64,000 nucleotides of DNA from Pythium myriotylum (Eukaryota > Oomycota > Peronosporomycetes > Pythiales > Pythiaceae): the NCBI GenBank assembly GCA_023091665.1, contig JALJCQ010000016.1, forward strand, positions 1,364,001 through 1,428,000, written 5' to 3'. Every line of letters begins with the position of its first letter. The first letter of the stretch is position 1. Made by a program: the position numbers and the translations under genes. A model generated the notes under the pieces. The model had not been told where the DNA came from. It made no database searches and saw nothing but the letters and a program-made list of their open reading frames with translations. Below, piece by piece: positions 30,139 through 40,951 of the stretch.

Positions 30139-32360
30139 ATGAAGCTCTCCGCGGCGTTTTTACTGGCAATCACTTCCGTTGCTAGCTCGGCGGCGGCCAT
30201 CACCAAAGAGTACCCAGTAAAGTCGGGAATCCGCACTTGGGTCGATCCCGATACTCCAGTCGACCGGCAGACTTATGTCAGCTCGCGTGGAAGAACATGG
30301 GACCTCACCATGAGCGACGAATTCAACATCCCAGGCCGCGACTTTCGGCCGGGCAAGGACCACATCTGGACGTCCATAGAGAAGCCCGATGGCGTGAATG
30401 GCGCTCGGCAACTCTACTCACACAACATGACCTCCACGGCGTGTGACGACGATGGCACGTGCTACTACTATATCAAGGTGATTGACGACGTGCAGTCTGT
30501 CCGCGTCTACAACATGTACATCAACCCTCCACAATTCGTCACGGCTGACTTCCAGTACCGCGCAGCAATGGTTCAGTCGTGGAACAAGTTCTGTTTCCAA
30601 GGAGGCATGCTCGAAGTACGAGCACAACTGCCCGGAGCGGTGGGCAAGAACTCGGGAAATCCGGATCTGCTGAAGGGGCCGAACGGACGTGTAACCAACG
30701 GAACGTTCTACCCGACATGGCCTGGCATCTGGATGATGGGAAACCTGGGGCGTGCTATCTTCAGTGCCTCGACGAACCGGATGTGGCCATTCTCCTACAA
30801 TCGGTGCGATCCTGACGTGTTCGAGCCATCGAACCAGCGTATCAGTGCGTGTGATTCGAATCCTGGCTTTGGTTTGAACCCGAATCAAGGCCGTGGGGCA
30901 CCGGAAATTGATCTCGTCGAAGGATCAGCAACATTGATATCGTCGTCGATCCAGCTTGGCCCTGGTATGCCGGAGAACTACAGGCTATACTACCCGGACG
31001 ACTCAATCGATCCGTCCTGGTGCGTCTATGGTGGAACATGTAAGACTTTGGGGGCAAACTTCCCCGATGTTCCGACCGCTTACTTCAAAGAGAAGCGCGG
31101 CCACAAGTCGTGGTATCAAGGTCTCCGCTACCAAGCGAACCAGTTCTGTAACCAAGATTCAGCGCAGAAGCAGAGTTATGCGGTCATCTCCAAGTCAGTG
31201 AATGGAGGCATTGTTGCGAACACATGTAACGTGACGACCTGCCCTGCCTCCCACGATGTGAATGCGGATCTGGGGCTCGTGGACGGGGTAGGCCCCAAGC
31301 ACTGGGGCATCAACCAAGATGGCACCTGCTTCCCGTTGCTGAACGCATACTTTGGCTCCTACCTGTGTGACCCGGATAACCAGTACAGACAGTGTGCCTC
31401 CCCTCGCAAGTCGTCGACACCCAAGACCAACGTTATGGCACCATTCAACTATCAGATGGATGCGATCTCCTCAAACTGGCCCGTGCATGTTGCGGTTTAC
31501 ACGGAATACGTAGTGTACCAGGTCGAATGGGTCACGGGCAAGAATGGGTACGTCCGATGGAGCCTCGATGGGCATCCTCTGTTCGAAATCCCATCTGAAT
31601 CGATCGAGAAAGTGCCACAAGACAAGAACAACTCGAATCCGATCAAGATTATGCCCGAAGAACCCATGTACCTCATTATGAACGTTGCCGTCTCGTCTTC
31701 CTGGGGAGCCACGCCGCCAAACCCTGGCAAGCCATGCCGTGGGTTTGGCAATGATACCCTCGCCAACACGATTTGTGACAGTTTCCCGCTGTACATGAAG
31801 ATCGACTACATCCGTTTGTATCAGGACTTGGGTTCCGACCTCGAGGCAGACAACTATATGCAGATCGGCTGTGATCCGGCATCTCATCCGACCAAGCAGT
31901 GGATCGACGCTCACATTGATGAGTACACCGACTACGACAACTTAGCTATCGATGTCACTGGCGGAGCGTTTTGTACTCACGACGACGACTGCACAATCAG
32001 CCCGAATCGGAATCGTCAGTTTGCGTGGTTCGTGACAGGCTCGTGTGTCAATCGCCGATGCGTTTGTAGAGGCATCTCCTGGGTGGGCCTCGATGCACTG
32101 TCGTGTTGAACGCCACCAGTGAAGCTGTCGCTGGGACCTGGGGGCTCCAAGGATATGGACCTCCTCTATCCGTCGCGGTTGGTTTTGGAGCAACGATGTT
32201 TGTGCTGACTTGTATCTCAATTTGCATCGGCGTGATCACCGAGCGAAGGAGGCGACAGAAGGTAGTTGCTATGATCGAGGAGAGCAAAGACATGGAGTCT
32301 GCCGAACTCTCACCGTCCAGCAAAGAGTTTGTGCGATTGCGTCGAAAGCGAGTCCGTTAG
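30139..32360 (+). CDS. SKN1/KRE6-like GH16 protein, copy 4, frameshifted near 3' end
   Basis: The first frame runs from ATG 30139 to TGA 32107-32109 (656 residues): signal peptide, full SKN1/GH16 domain with EIDLVEG (about 256-261), and most of the Cys-rich module. At 32081-32083 the other copies have SWGGPRC (TGG GGN GGN), but here a run of three G follows TCCT where four are expected. The frame slips by one and ends in GLDALSC. The other frame continues the protein (TVVLNATSEAVAGTWGLQGYG, membrane span, basic tail) to 32360. If real, the deletion removes the membrane anchor and would give a secreted soluble protein. If an assembly error in the G run, the gene is intact. The N-terminal half is very close to copy 1, the C-terminal half closer to copies 5/6. 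Confidence 0.85.
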
Positions 32361-33605
32361 AACTGCACGGGTGAATAGAATTTACCTAATCGGAATACAC
32401 TAAACTCAAGGTCACATCTTCCACGCATAAGTGGGCTCGCATTTCACTGCCTCGGAGTGAACCAATGACAGAGCGAGAGATTTCTCTGAGAAGGGGCCCA
32501 AGGGATGGCCATCCCGAGAGGTGTGGATGTTATCCCGTCTCACCCCACCAAAAACTTGAATCGTGAAATCGTTTGGAGGCGTGAGACGAGATCATGAAAG
32601 CGATGGTTCACTCATTCATCGCACCGCTAGCACGTCGTGGACAGGTCATCGCGCATTTGCAAGACCATGTGGCGAACGCTCTACTCGACAAGTGTGGTCT
32701 AGTTCCAATTGCGATCAGAACCCGTGCTCAACACCCGGTGCCAGTCACAGGGCCTTCTCGAGTACCCAGATGGGAGAGAACAAGTGCGGGCGATAACTCA
32801 TTGGGCGTGGAAATTTGATAATCGCGGGGATGAATTCTGATCCACAGCCGATGGATTTGCACGAAAATGATGTGAGTTGGGCAGAACCCTCAAATCGTTC
32901 AATTCTAGCCTCCGATTCACAACGCACTCGCCGAGGAGAATGGTCTCAAGAGGGACAAAGTTCATGTCACAGAAGGGGAGGTCGAAGTCTGGGAGTCAGT
33001 CAGTCCTCAAGCGGATCTTGAAAAGTCAGACCACAGCTGTCGACGATTGCAGCCGTCGCCAACATGAATCCTGCCAATCGCAAGTTGCCCTTGACGGTCT
33101 CAATTGGACACCACAATTACGTAGTCGCGTTGTTTCGACGAGGCATTTGACGCGGTCCACTAGCTCCAGCAAACGACTCGACGCCGTCGAGCTCCATTTA
33201 GTTGGCTTCCCAACCAAAACTGAGGACCCTTTCAACGACCTGCCAAGGAAAATAAGCTCTATTTTTATTTGAAGGTTAATATTTTATACAATTCGTAAAA
33301 ATGATCCTTGCAATCCAAATTCCCAACTTTACATTTTTTCGTTTTGAAAGGCATGCGTTTTAAAGAGTGTATGGGGTTGAGCGGACCGCCTCCTCCTCCC
33401 CATCTCCCAGCCATTTTAATCAATTGGATGATGGTTGCACGCATTTTCGCCGTTGTTGACGGCTTGTCATGGCTAACTTTTTCGCATACTCGTGCACTTT
33501 TTAGCGTTGTCGCGTCGAAGAGAGCGCCACTTGTCGCACGTTGCTTCGAGAAGGGATCGCCATGGCACCCCAGATCTCCAGTCGAGCTCTCCAATTCGCC
33601 CCCCG
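32361..33605. other. Intergenic, 1.2 kb
   Basis: No supported gene. ORFs on both strands are short and without domains. It includes the promoter of GH16 copy 5. The open frame upstream of ATG 33606 (to 33492) is probably leader sequence. Confidence 0.45.
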
Positions 33606-35882
33606 ATGAACTGGCCAGCACGAGTCCTCGCGCTCGCGCTGCTCGTATGCGGCGGCGAGTACGCGCCGACGGCGTTCGCGGCCAAGAACGTCACTCGAGA
33701 TTACCCGGTCAAGTCAGGTCTCCGTCCGTGGGTCGATCCGGCGACGCCAGCCGATCGACAAGTCTACATCAGCTCGCGTGGACGACGATGGGAGCTCACC
33801 ATGAGCGACGAGTTCAACGTGCCCGGCCGCGATTTCCGTCCGGGTAAAGACCACATCTGGACGTCACTGGAGAAGCCCGATGGTGTCAACGGCGCCAAGC
33901 AGCTCTACTCGCACAATATGACCTCGACAGCGTGTGATGACGACGGAACTTGCTACTACTACATCAAGATCGTCGACGATGTCCAGAATATCACAGTCTA
34001 CAACATGTACACCAACCCGCCGGGGTACCAGACTGTTGGCTTCCAGTATCGCGCGGCGATGGCCCAGTCATGGAACAAATTTTGTTTTCAAGGAGGCATG
34101 TTGGAAGTGCGAGCACAGCTGCCTGGAGCAGTGAGCAACAAGTCAGGGAACCCGGATTTGGCCAAAGGGCCCAACGGCCGTGTGTCGAGTATGCCGTACT
34201 ACCCTACGTGGCCTGGAATCTGGCTACTAGGGAACCTCGGTCGCGCGATTTTCAGTGGTTCCACCAACCGCATGTGGCCGTTTTCCTACAATCGCTGCGA
34301 GCCGGATGTGTTCAACCCCTCCTTCCAACGCATCAGTGCCTGCAATTCAAACCCCGGCTACGGCCTCAACCCCAACCAAGGACGCGGTGCACCAGAAATC
34401 GATTTGGTGGAAGGTGGTGGCACGAGTGTATCGTCATCGATCCAGCTGGGGCCTGGAATGCCGGAGAACTTCCGCCAGTTCCCCGTCAACACATCAATGG
34501 ATCAGCCATATTGCATTTACGGAGGCTCCTGTACGACCCCTGGTGCTAACCTTCCAGATGTGCCGACTGCGTACTACAAGAAAGTGCGAGGCCACAAGTC
34601 GTGGTACCAAGGTCTCCGCTACCAGGCAAACCCGTTTTGCGACCCAGTTCCGGCAGAGAGTCAGACCTATGAGGCCATTTCGCGGTCTATCCGACTCGGG
34701 ATCACTCAAAATGGATGTAACACCTCTTACTGCCCAGGTTCAAACGATGTGAACGCAGATCTGGGCCTCGTCGACGGCAAAGGACCCAAGCACTGGGGAA
34801 TCAACCACAACGGAACTTGTTTCCCGCTCATGAATGCGTACTTTGGGTCTTATCTGTGTGACCCAGACAACCAATGGCGTCAGTGCTCAAGTCCCCGCAA
34901 CTCGTCGACACCAAAGACCAACATCATGGAGCCGTTCCACTATCAGATGGACGCAATCTCATCCAACTGGCCGCTGCACTTGGCCGCGTACACGGACTAC
35001 CTCACGTACCAAGTGGAGTGGGTGACTGGCAAGAACGGGTACGTGCGATGGAACTTGGATAGCCACCCGATCTTTGAGATTCCGGCCAAGTCGATCGAAG
35101 AGGTTCCTCAGGACAAAAACAACTCGAATCCGATCAAGATCATGCCTGAGGAGCCGATGTACATCATCTTCAACGTTGCGCTGTCGACGAGTTGGGGTTC
35201 GACGCCACCCAACCCAGGGCAGCCGTGTCGCGGCGATGGCAAGGACAAGAAGGTCAACAAGATCTGCGACAGCTTCCCCATGTATATGAAGATCGACTAC
35301 GTCCGCCTCTACCAAGACCTCGCGGACGATCTGGACGCAGATAACTACATGCAGATTGGCTGTGACCCTGCGTCGCATCCGACGCGCGAGTGGATCGACG
35401 GCCACATTGAAGAGTACACAGACTACCTCAACCTTGCGATTGACGTCCAAGGCGGTGCTCCGTGCAGCCACGACGATGACTGCACGATCAGTACGTCCGC
35501 AAGCATGCAGCACCCGTGGTTTACCACCGGTCGTTGTATCAACAAGCGCTGTGACTGTACGAGCCCTTCGTGGGGAGGGCCTCGTTGTACAACCGTGCTC
35601 AATGCTGGTCGTCGAGCTGTCGCGAGGACATGGGGTCTTGAAGGATACGGACCAGCATTCCCTATCACGCTCGGGCTCGGGGGTACGCTGATCGTGCTCA
35701 CTTTTATGTCGATGAGCTTCAATAAGATGAAAGAGCACTCCCGGCTATTGAGATTTGAAGAAACGGAGGCGAGACAAGATGGTGCAGCAGAAAAGTTCTA
35801 TGCGTTCGCAACGCCGTCGACAGCAGATTCTGTACGCGCCCGCCAAAAAGGATCCCTCGTCGTTGCGCAAGACGTGACGTGA
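33606..35882 (+). CDS. SKN1/KRE6-like GH16 protein, copy 5
   Basis: A 758-residue intronless gene. ATG 33606 was chosen because the signal peptide (WPARVLALALLVCGGEYAPTAFA) starts there; the upstream in-frame extension is not signal-like. The SKN1/GH16 domain begins with the GLRPW variant and carries EIDLVEGGG at about 264-269. A Cys-rich module (CSHDDDCTIS ... NKRCDCTSPSWGGPRC) and membrane span (FPITLGLGGTLIVLTFMSM) follow, then a tail ending VVAQDVT rather than QNFV. With copy 6 it forms a subgroup (PYYPTWPGIWLLGNLG, FSGSTNR). Intact. Confidence 0.93.
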   Translation: MNWPARVLALALLVCGGEYAPTAFAAKNVTRDYPVKSGLRPWVDPATPADRQVYISSRGRRWELTMSDEFNVPGRDFRPGKDHIWTSLEKPDGVNGAKQLYSHNMTSTACDDDGTCYYYIKIVDDVQNITVYNMYTNPPGYQTVGFQYRAAMAQSWNKFCFQGGMLEVRAQLPGAVSNKSGNPDLAKGPNGRVSSMPYYPTWPGIWLLGNLGRAIFSGSTNRMWPFSYNRCEPDVFNPSFQRISACNSNPGYGLNPNQGRGAPEIDLVEGGGTSVSSSIQLGPGMPENFRQFPVNTSMDQPYCIYGGSCTTPGANLPDVPTAYYKKVRGHKSWYQGLRYQANPFCDPVPAESQTYEAISRSIRLGITQNGCNTSYCPGSNDVNADLGLVDGKGPKHWGINHNGTCFPLMNAYFGSYLCDPDNQWRQCSSPRNSSTPKTNIMEPFHYQMDAISSNWPLHLAAYTDYLTYQVEWVTGKNGYVRWNLDSHPIFEIPAKSIEEVPQDKNNSNPIKIMPEEPMYIIFNVALSTSWGSTPPNPGQPCRGDGKDKKVNKICDSFPMYMKIDYVRLYQDLADDLDADNYMQIGCDPASHPTREWIDGHIEEYTDYLNLAIDVQGGAPCSHDDDCTISTSASMQHPWFTTGRCINKRCDCTSPSWGGPRCTTVLNAGRRAVARTWGLEGYGPAFPITLGLGGTLIVLTFMSMSFNKMKEHSRLLRFEETEARQDGAAEKFYAFATPSTADSVRARQKGSLVVAQDVT

Positions 35883-36013
35883 TAGAGCTCTTCTTTCAGA
35901 CGTGAGCTTCAAGGCTCTCAGAATATGATATGTACTCTATAAAAAGAGACATACATCTATATTATGTCGACGTTATGTTCTCTTTGTGTGTGGTCTTGGC
36001 GTTCTGGCATGCC

Positions 36014-38272
36014 TCACAGCACGTTCTGGCTGACCACGAGAGCTCCCTTTCGTCGGGATCGAACTGAGTCATCGGTGGAGGGAGATCCGAAGGCGTAAGT
36101 CGTCTCAGCCGCAGGTCCTTGTTTGGCGGCAGCCTCCTCGAGTCGGATTGTCAAAGCACGTTGGCGCATCTTGTCCAGACCAATGGACATGAGCGTCAAT
36201 ACAATCAACGTACCACCGACAGATATTGCGAGGGTGGAAGATGGCCCGTAGCCCTCAAGGCCCCACGTCTTTACGATTGCACGCCGACTGGCATTGAGAA
36301 CTGACGTGCATCGAGGTCCACCCCACGATGGGCTCGTGCAGACACAACGATTCTTGACACAACGACCGGTAACAAACCACGGGTACTGGATACTATGGGA
36401 AGTGCTGATCGTGCAGTCATCGTCGCGGCTGCAAGAAGCACCGCCAGGGACGTCGATCGCTAGATTAAGATAGTCCGTGTAGAGCTCGATGTGGCCATCG
36501 ATCCACTCGCGCGTCGGATGTGATGCAGGGTCACAACCAATCTGCATATAATTGTCCGGCTCGAGGTCATCCGCTAGGTCTTGGTAGAGGCGAATGTAGT
36601 CAATCTTCATGTACATTGGCAATTCGTCACAAATGCGGTTGACCGTCTTGTCCTTGCCATCGCCACGGCATGGCTTGCCAGGGTTTGGTGGATTTGAACC
36701 CCAGCTTGTCGATAGAGCCACGTTGAAGATGATGTACATCGGCTCCTCAGGCATGATCTTGATCGGATTGGAATTCTCCTTGTCCTGTGGGACCTCTTCG
36801 ATCGACTTGGCCGGAATCTCAAAGATCGGGTGGCTATCCAAGTTCCATCGCACGTACCCGTTCTTGCCAGTCACCCACTCCACTTGGTACGTGAGGTAGT
36901 CCGTGTACGCGGCCATGTGCAACGGCCAGTTGGATGAGATCGCGTCCATCTGATAGTGGAACGGCTCCATGATGTTGGTCTTTGGTGTCGTCGATTTCCG
37001 AGGGAATGGACACTGGCGCCATTGGTTGTCTGGGTCACACAGATAAGACCCAAAGTACGCATTCATGAGCGGGAAACAAGTTCCGTTGTGGTTGATTCCC
37101 CAGTGCTTGGGGCCTTTGCCGTCGACGAGGCCCAGATCTGCGTTCGCATCGTTTGAGGCTGGACAGTACGAGGAGTTACAGGAGTTCCCCACGATACCCT
37201 CCTTGACGGATTTTGAAATGGCCTCATATGTCTGGCTTTGCGCTGGATCCGGGTCGCAAAATGGGTTTGGCTGGTAGCGGAGACCTTGGTACCATGACTT
37301 GTGGCCTCGCACTTTCTTGTAGTACCCTGTCGGTACATCTGGAAGGTTTGCGCCAGGGGTCTTGCAGGAGCCTCCGTAGATACAGTATGTTTGATCGATT
37401 GAAGTGTTGACGCGAAACTGTCGGTAGTTCTCCGGCATTCCAGGTCCAAGCTGGATCGATGACGAAACCATCGTACCGCCACCTTCCACCAAATCGATTT
37501 CTGGTGCACCGCGTCCTTGGTTGGGGTTGAGGCCGTAGCCTGGGTTCGAGTCACAGGCGCTGATGCGTTGGAAGGATGGATCGAACACTTTCGGCTCACA
37601 ACGGTTGTACGAGAATGGCCATACTCTGTTTGTCGAGCCACTGAAAATCGCACGTCCCAAGTTTCCCAACAGCCAGATACCAGGCCACGTCGGGTAGTAT
37701 GGCATACTCGACACACGGCCGTTGGGTCCCTTGGCCAAATCCGGGTTCCCCGACTTATTGCTCACTGCTCCAGGCAGCTGTGCCCGCACTTCCAACATGC
37801 CTCCTTGAAAACAGAATTTGTTCCACGACTGGACCATCGCAGCACGGTACTGGAAGCCGACGGTCTCGAAGCCGGGAGGGTTGATGTACATGTTGTAGAC
37901 TGTAATGTTCTGTACGTCCTCGACGACCTTGATGTAGTAATAGCAAGTTCCGTCGTCATCACACGCTGTCGAGGTCATGTTGTGTGAGTAAAGTTGCTTC
38001 GCACCGTTGACACCATCGGGCTTCTCCAGTGATGTCCACATGTGGTCCTTTCCGGGGCGAAAGTCGCGATCAGGAGTATTAAACTCATCGCTCATCGTCA
38101 GTTCCCATCTTCGCCCGCGAGAACTGATGTAGACTTGTCGATCTGCTGGTGTGTCGGGGTCGACCCAAGGACGAAGACCTGACTTAACGGGGACTTCTCT
38201 CGTGACGTTCCTCGCAGTTGTTTGGCGCCATGCACAAAGCACTACGAGAGCTGCATGAAGAGACCACCGCAT
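36014..38272 (-). CDS. SKN1/KRE6-like GH16 protein, copy 6
   Basis: A 752-residue intronless gene, convergent with copy 5 (131 bp between stops). The signal peptide is weak to moderate (LHAALVVLCAWRQTTA). The SKN1/GH16 domain has GLRPW and EIDLVEGGG. The Cys-rich module is CSRDDDCTIS ... KNRCVCTSPSWGGPRC, followed by a membrane span (TLAISVGGTLIVLTLMSIG) and a tail ending VVSQNVL. It is the closest relative of copy 5, which suggests an inverted duplication. Intact. Confidence 0.93.
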   Translation of the reverse strand: MRWSLHAALVVLCAWRQTTARNVTREVPVKSGLRPWVDPDTPADRQVYISSRGRRWELTMSDEFNTPDRDFRPGKDHMWTSLEKPDGVNGAKQLYSHNMTSTACDDDGTCYYYIKVVEDVQNITVYNMYINPPGFETVGFQYRAAMVQSWNKFCFQGGMLEVRAQLPGAVSNKSGNPDLAKGPNGRVSSMPYYPTWPGIWLLGNLGRAIFSGSTNRVWPFSYNRCEPKVFDPSFQRISACDSNPGYGLNPNQGRGAPEIDLVEGGGTMVSSSIQLGPGMPENYRQFRVNTSIDQTYCIYGGSCKTPGANLPDVPTGYYKKVRGHKSWYQGLRYQPNPFCDPDPAQSQTYEAISKSVKEGIVGNSCNSSYCPASNDANADLGLVDGKGPKHWGINHNGTCFPLMNAYFGSYLCDPDNQWRQCPFPRKSTTPKTNIMEPFHYQMDAISSNWPLHMAAYTDYLTYQVEWVTGKNGYVRWNLDSHPIFEIPAKSIEEVPQDKENSNPIKIMPEEPMYIIFNVALSTSWGSNPPNPGKPCRGDGKDKTVNRICDELPMYMKIDYIRLYQDLADDLEPDNYMQIGCDPASHPTREWIDGHIELYTDYLNLAIDVPGGASCSRDDDCTISTSHSIQYPWFVTGRCVKNRCVCTSPSWGGPRCTSVLNASRRAIVKTWGLEGYGPSSTLAISVGGTLIVLTLMSIGLDKMRQRALTIRLEEAAAKQGPAAETTYAFGSPSTDDSVRSRRKGALVVSQNVL

Positions 38273-39376
38273 AATGGTGACGGGTTCCGCTAAAATCCCG
38301 AACTGGCCAAGCAGATAAACTCGCCAATCCTTTTCAGTGGGTGCGACATGCCAGAGAAGACGAACAACGGTTGTCGAGTTCCCCCCAGAGAACGATGTCT
38401 TCGAGCCATCTCACCTGGTTTAATCGGTGGTTTTCAGTCAAAGAGGCACCAAAAACCACGGCATCAAGGTCGACAACTTCCGCAACGCCAGTCCCACACA
38501 GACGACTGGCGACTAATGATGAGTCACGATGCGTAAGTATTGCTCACTGGAGAGACAGTCTCGACTGATCCTGCGTAATATTTACTCATCTTTTGAGTGA
38601 GCCGCGGAAAGCGGTAAGTTAGTAACTTTTGCTGTCTCAGACAGAAACCTCCACCGGTAGAACGTCCTCGATCCGTCGATGAATTCTGTTCATGACCTGA
38701 ACTGAGATGCCAATGTAATCGTACCCGAGTAGAAAAACTCAGTTCACTACAGGGCGCACTCGACCAGCAACATGATCTTCCGTATTGTTGAATCCCACGG
38801 GCTAACACTCTTTTAACAGCACGTCAACTATTGTTTGACGTCCATCTCGTAGTTGTGCTTCGTATCATATCCACACTTGCCAATCAGACTTTAGACCGTA
38901 GGGATGCCCATTTCGTCGTTTTGCAACCCTTGTTTCATCCAACTAGACATGGCGCCACGACGGTGCGACGATATCAACCATGCCCCAGCCACAGAACGGA
39001 TGCCAACGCGTCGCCATCCAGCTCCACGGCATGACTGCAGGGCTCCACTCCATCCACTGCACCCCCAGTACGGGTTGTCTTGCTATTCGGGATTCTGAGG
39101 CCATGTCCCTAATCCCATAAACGAACCTAGGATAGGTTCGCTTACCCCATCTATAATAACCAACGTTACGTTCCCTTTTAATCTAACGTTGGTTATTAGT
39201 GAACCTACTGTACTTGGCTTCACAAACGTTTGATTCATGTGGTCCACTTCACTGATTTTTTCCCACGTCCCAACCCAAGAGGCCACTTCGGGCAACTTCC
39301 ACTCCAAGTCAGTGCGATCCCGTGGGCGATCTCGTCTTCTCTCGCCGCATTCTCGCTCCTCCCGCCGCCGACCGCC
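38273..39376. other. Intergenic, 1.1 kb
   Basis: No supported gene. It contains a 7-bp-arm hairpin GAACCTA-GGA-TAGGTTC (39123-39139) and a 15-bp-arm inverted repeat (39154-39198). It separates the GH16 cluster from the next housekeeping genes. Confidence 0.5.
39154..39198. repeat. Perfect 15-bp-arm inverted repeat, 15-nt loop
   Basis: TAATAACCAACGTTA at 39154-39168 and its reverse complement at 39184-39198. It is about 180 bp upstream of the kinase start, so it could be a regulatory site or a small foldback element. Confidence 0.75.
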
Positions 39377-40655
39377 ATGGGCTGCATCGACTGTCTGTTC
39401 TGCTGGAAGGTACGGCGGTGATTCTCGCGAAAGAACGGCTCCAAACGCCTCCAAACTGACCGAGATATGCCCTTTAGAACCGACCGGCGCCGAGTCCGCC
39501 GGCCAGTCCGCGCAAGCCCGAGGCCGAGCCGAAGGCCGCGCTCGTCAACGCCGCGGCCAAGCCGAAGCAGAGCGCGAGCGACGGCCCAGCGCCGCGTCGA
39601 GGCAACGTCAAGGACTTTTACACGCTCGGAAAGGTCATCGGCTCGGGCTCGTACTCGGTCGTGCGCGAAGGCACGGACAAGGAGACCAAGACCAAGTACG
39701 CGATCAAAGTCATCAAGCGCGCCGAGCTCACGGCCGAAGACGACGAGGCGATTTTGACCGAGGTCGAGATCCTCAAGTCGATGGACCACCCGAACATCAT
39801 GTCGCTGAAGGAGTTTTTCATTGAGCCCGAGCACTACTACCTCGTGACGGAGTTTGTGAGCGGCGGCGAGCTCTTTGACCGCATCGTGGAGAAGACGTTC
39901 TACTCGGAGAAAGAAGCGAGAGACCTCGTGCAGATCCTGCTGAATGCGATCAAGTACTGCCACGATAAGGACGTCGTCCACCGCGACCTCAAGCCCGAGA
40001 ACTTGCTGCTTCTGTCAGCTACGGACGACGCGTCGATCAAGATTGCCGACTTTGGGTTCGCGAAGAAGGTCGAAGTCGATAACGCAGGCCTCGTCACTAC
40101 GTGTGGTACGCCTGGCTACGTCGCCCCCGAGATCTTGGAAGGCGAATCGTACGGCAAGCCCGTGGATATCTGGAGTATCGGTATCATCACGTACATTCTT
40201 CTGGCCGGGTACCCGCCATTCCACGACGACTCGCAGCCAATCCTCTTCCGGAAGATCCGCAAGGGCAAGTACCAGTTCGACTCCCCATACTGGGACAACG
40301 TTTCGCAAGACGCCAAGGACTTCATTGGTCGCATGCTTGTTGTCGACCCGTCGAAGCGGTGCGTAGCCATCTGAACGTATCCATCATGGGAACTGAATAC
40401 TGACGTTTGTGCGTGCGCTGGACTTACAGGGCAACTGCCGGAGAACTGCTCGAGAACAAGTGGATCACGGGCACAGATGTAGCCAACGTGCCGCTCACGA
40501 GTGCGCTGACGGAACTGCGTCGCTTCCACGCGCGCAAGAAGTTCAAGGCCGCTGTGCTCTCGGTGCAGACCACGATCTCGATGAACCGAGCGCTTGGCAG
40601 CTCTTCCTCGTCCTTTGCGAAGAAAGAATCGGACACATCGACGGTATCGGTCTGA
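39377..40655 (+). CDS. CaMK-type Ser/Thr protein kinase with N-terminal acylation signal (3 exons)
   Basis: Exons 39377-39409, 39478-40358 and 40430-40655, with introns of 68 and 71 nt, give 379 residues. The first exon encodes only MGCIDCLFCWK: Gly2 for myristoylation and Cys3, 6 and 9 for palmitoylation. After a Pro/Ala linker, the kinase domain (about 60-315) has GSGSYSVV, YAIKVIK, HRDLKPEN, IADFGFA, GTPGYVAPE and DIWSIG, all intact. Splicing of intron 2 restores VDPSKRATAGELLENKWI. The tail LTELRRFHARKKFKAAVLSV resembles the autoinhibitory/calmodulin-binding helix of CaMKI/II (FNARRKLKGA). There are no EF-hands, so it is CaMK-like rather than CDPK. It is likely membrane-bound and Ca/calmodulin-controlled; that is inference from motifs. 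Confidence 0.92.
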
Positions 40656-40951
40656 GATGCCACCACGATACACTAGTCTGCCCTCCGTCATGTAGGACCC
40701 TCGGTACTTTTATACAATGCTTCCACTACGGTATTAATCTTCGCGCGAAAGACGTCACCTGTTAATGAGGCAGCATGGTGATAGCTTCAGAGTTGACAGA
40801 GAAGCTCAACCACTGTGAAGCTCTTGGTTGCTTGTGACAACACATCCAAGTCCCGCGCATCAAGAGTTTTCTTATATTCGTCGTCTGTTGCCCCCCTGCG
40901 TTATCATGGTTGTTTTCTGTCTGGGGTGGAACACGAACTTGATGATCAACT

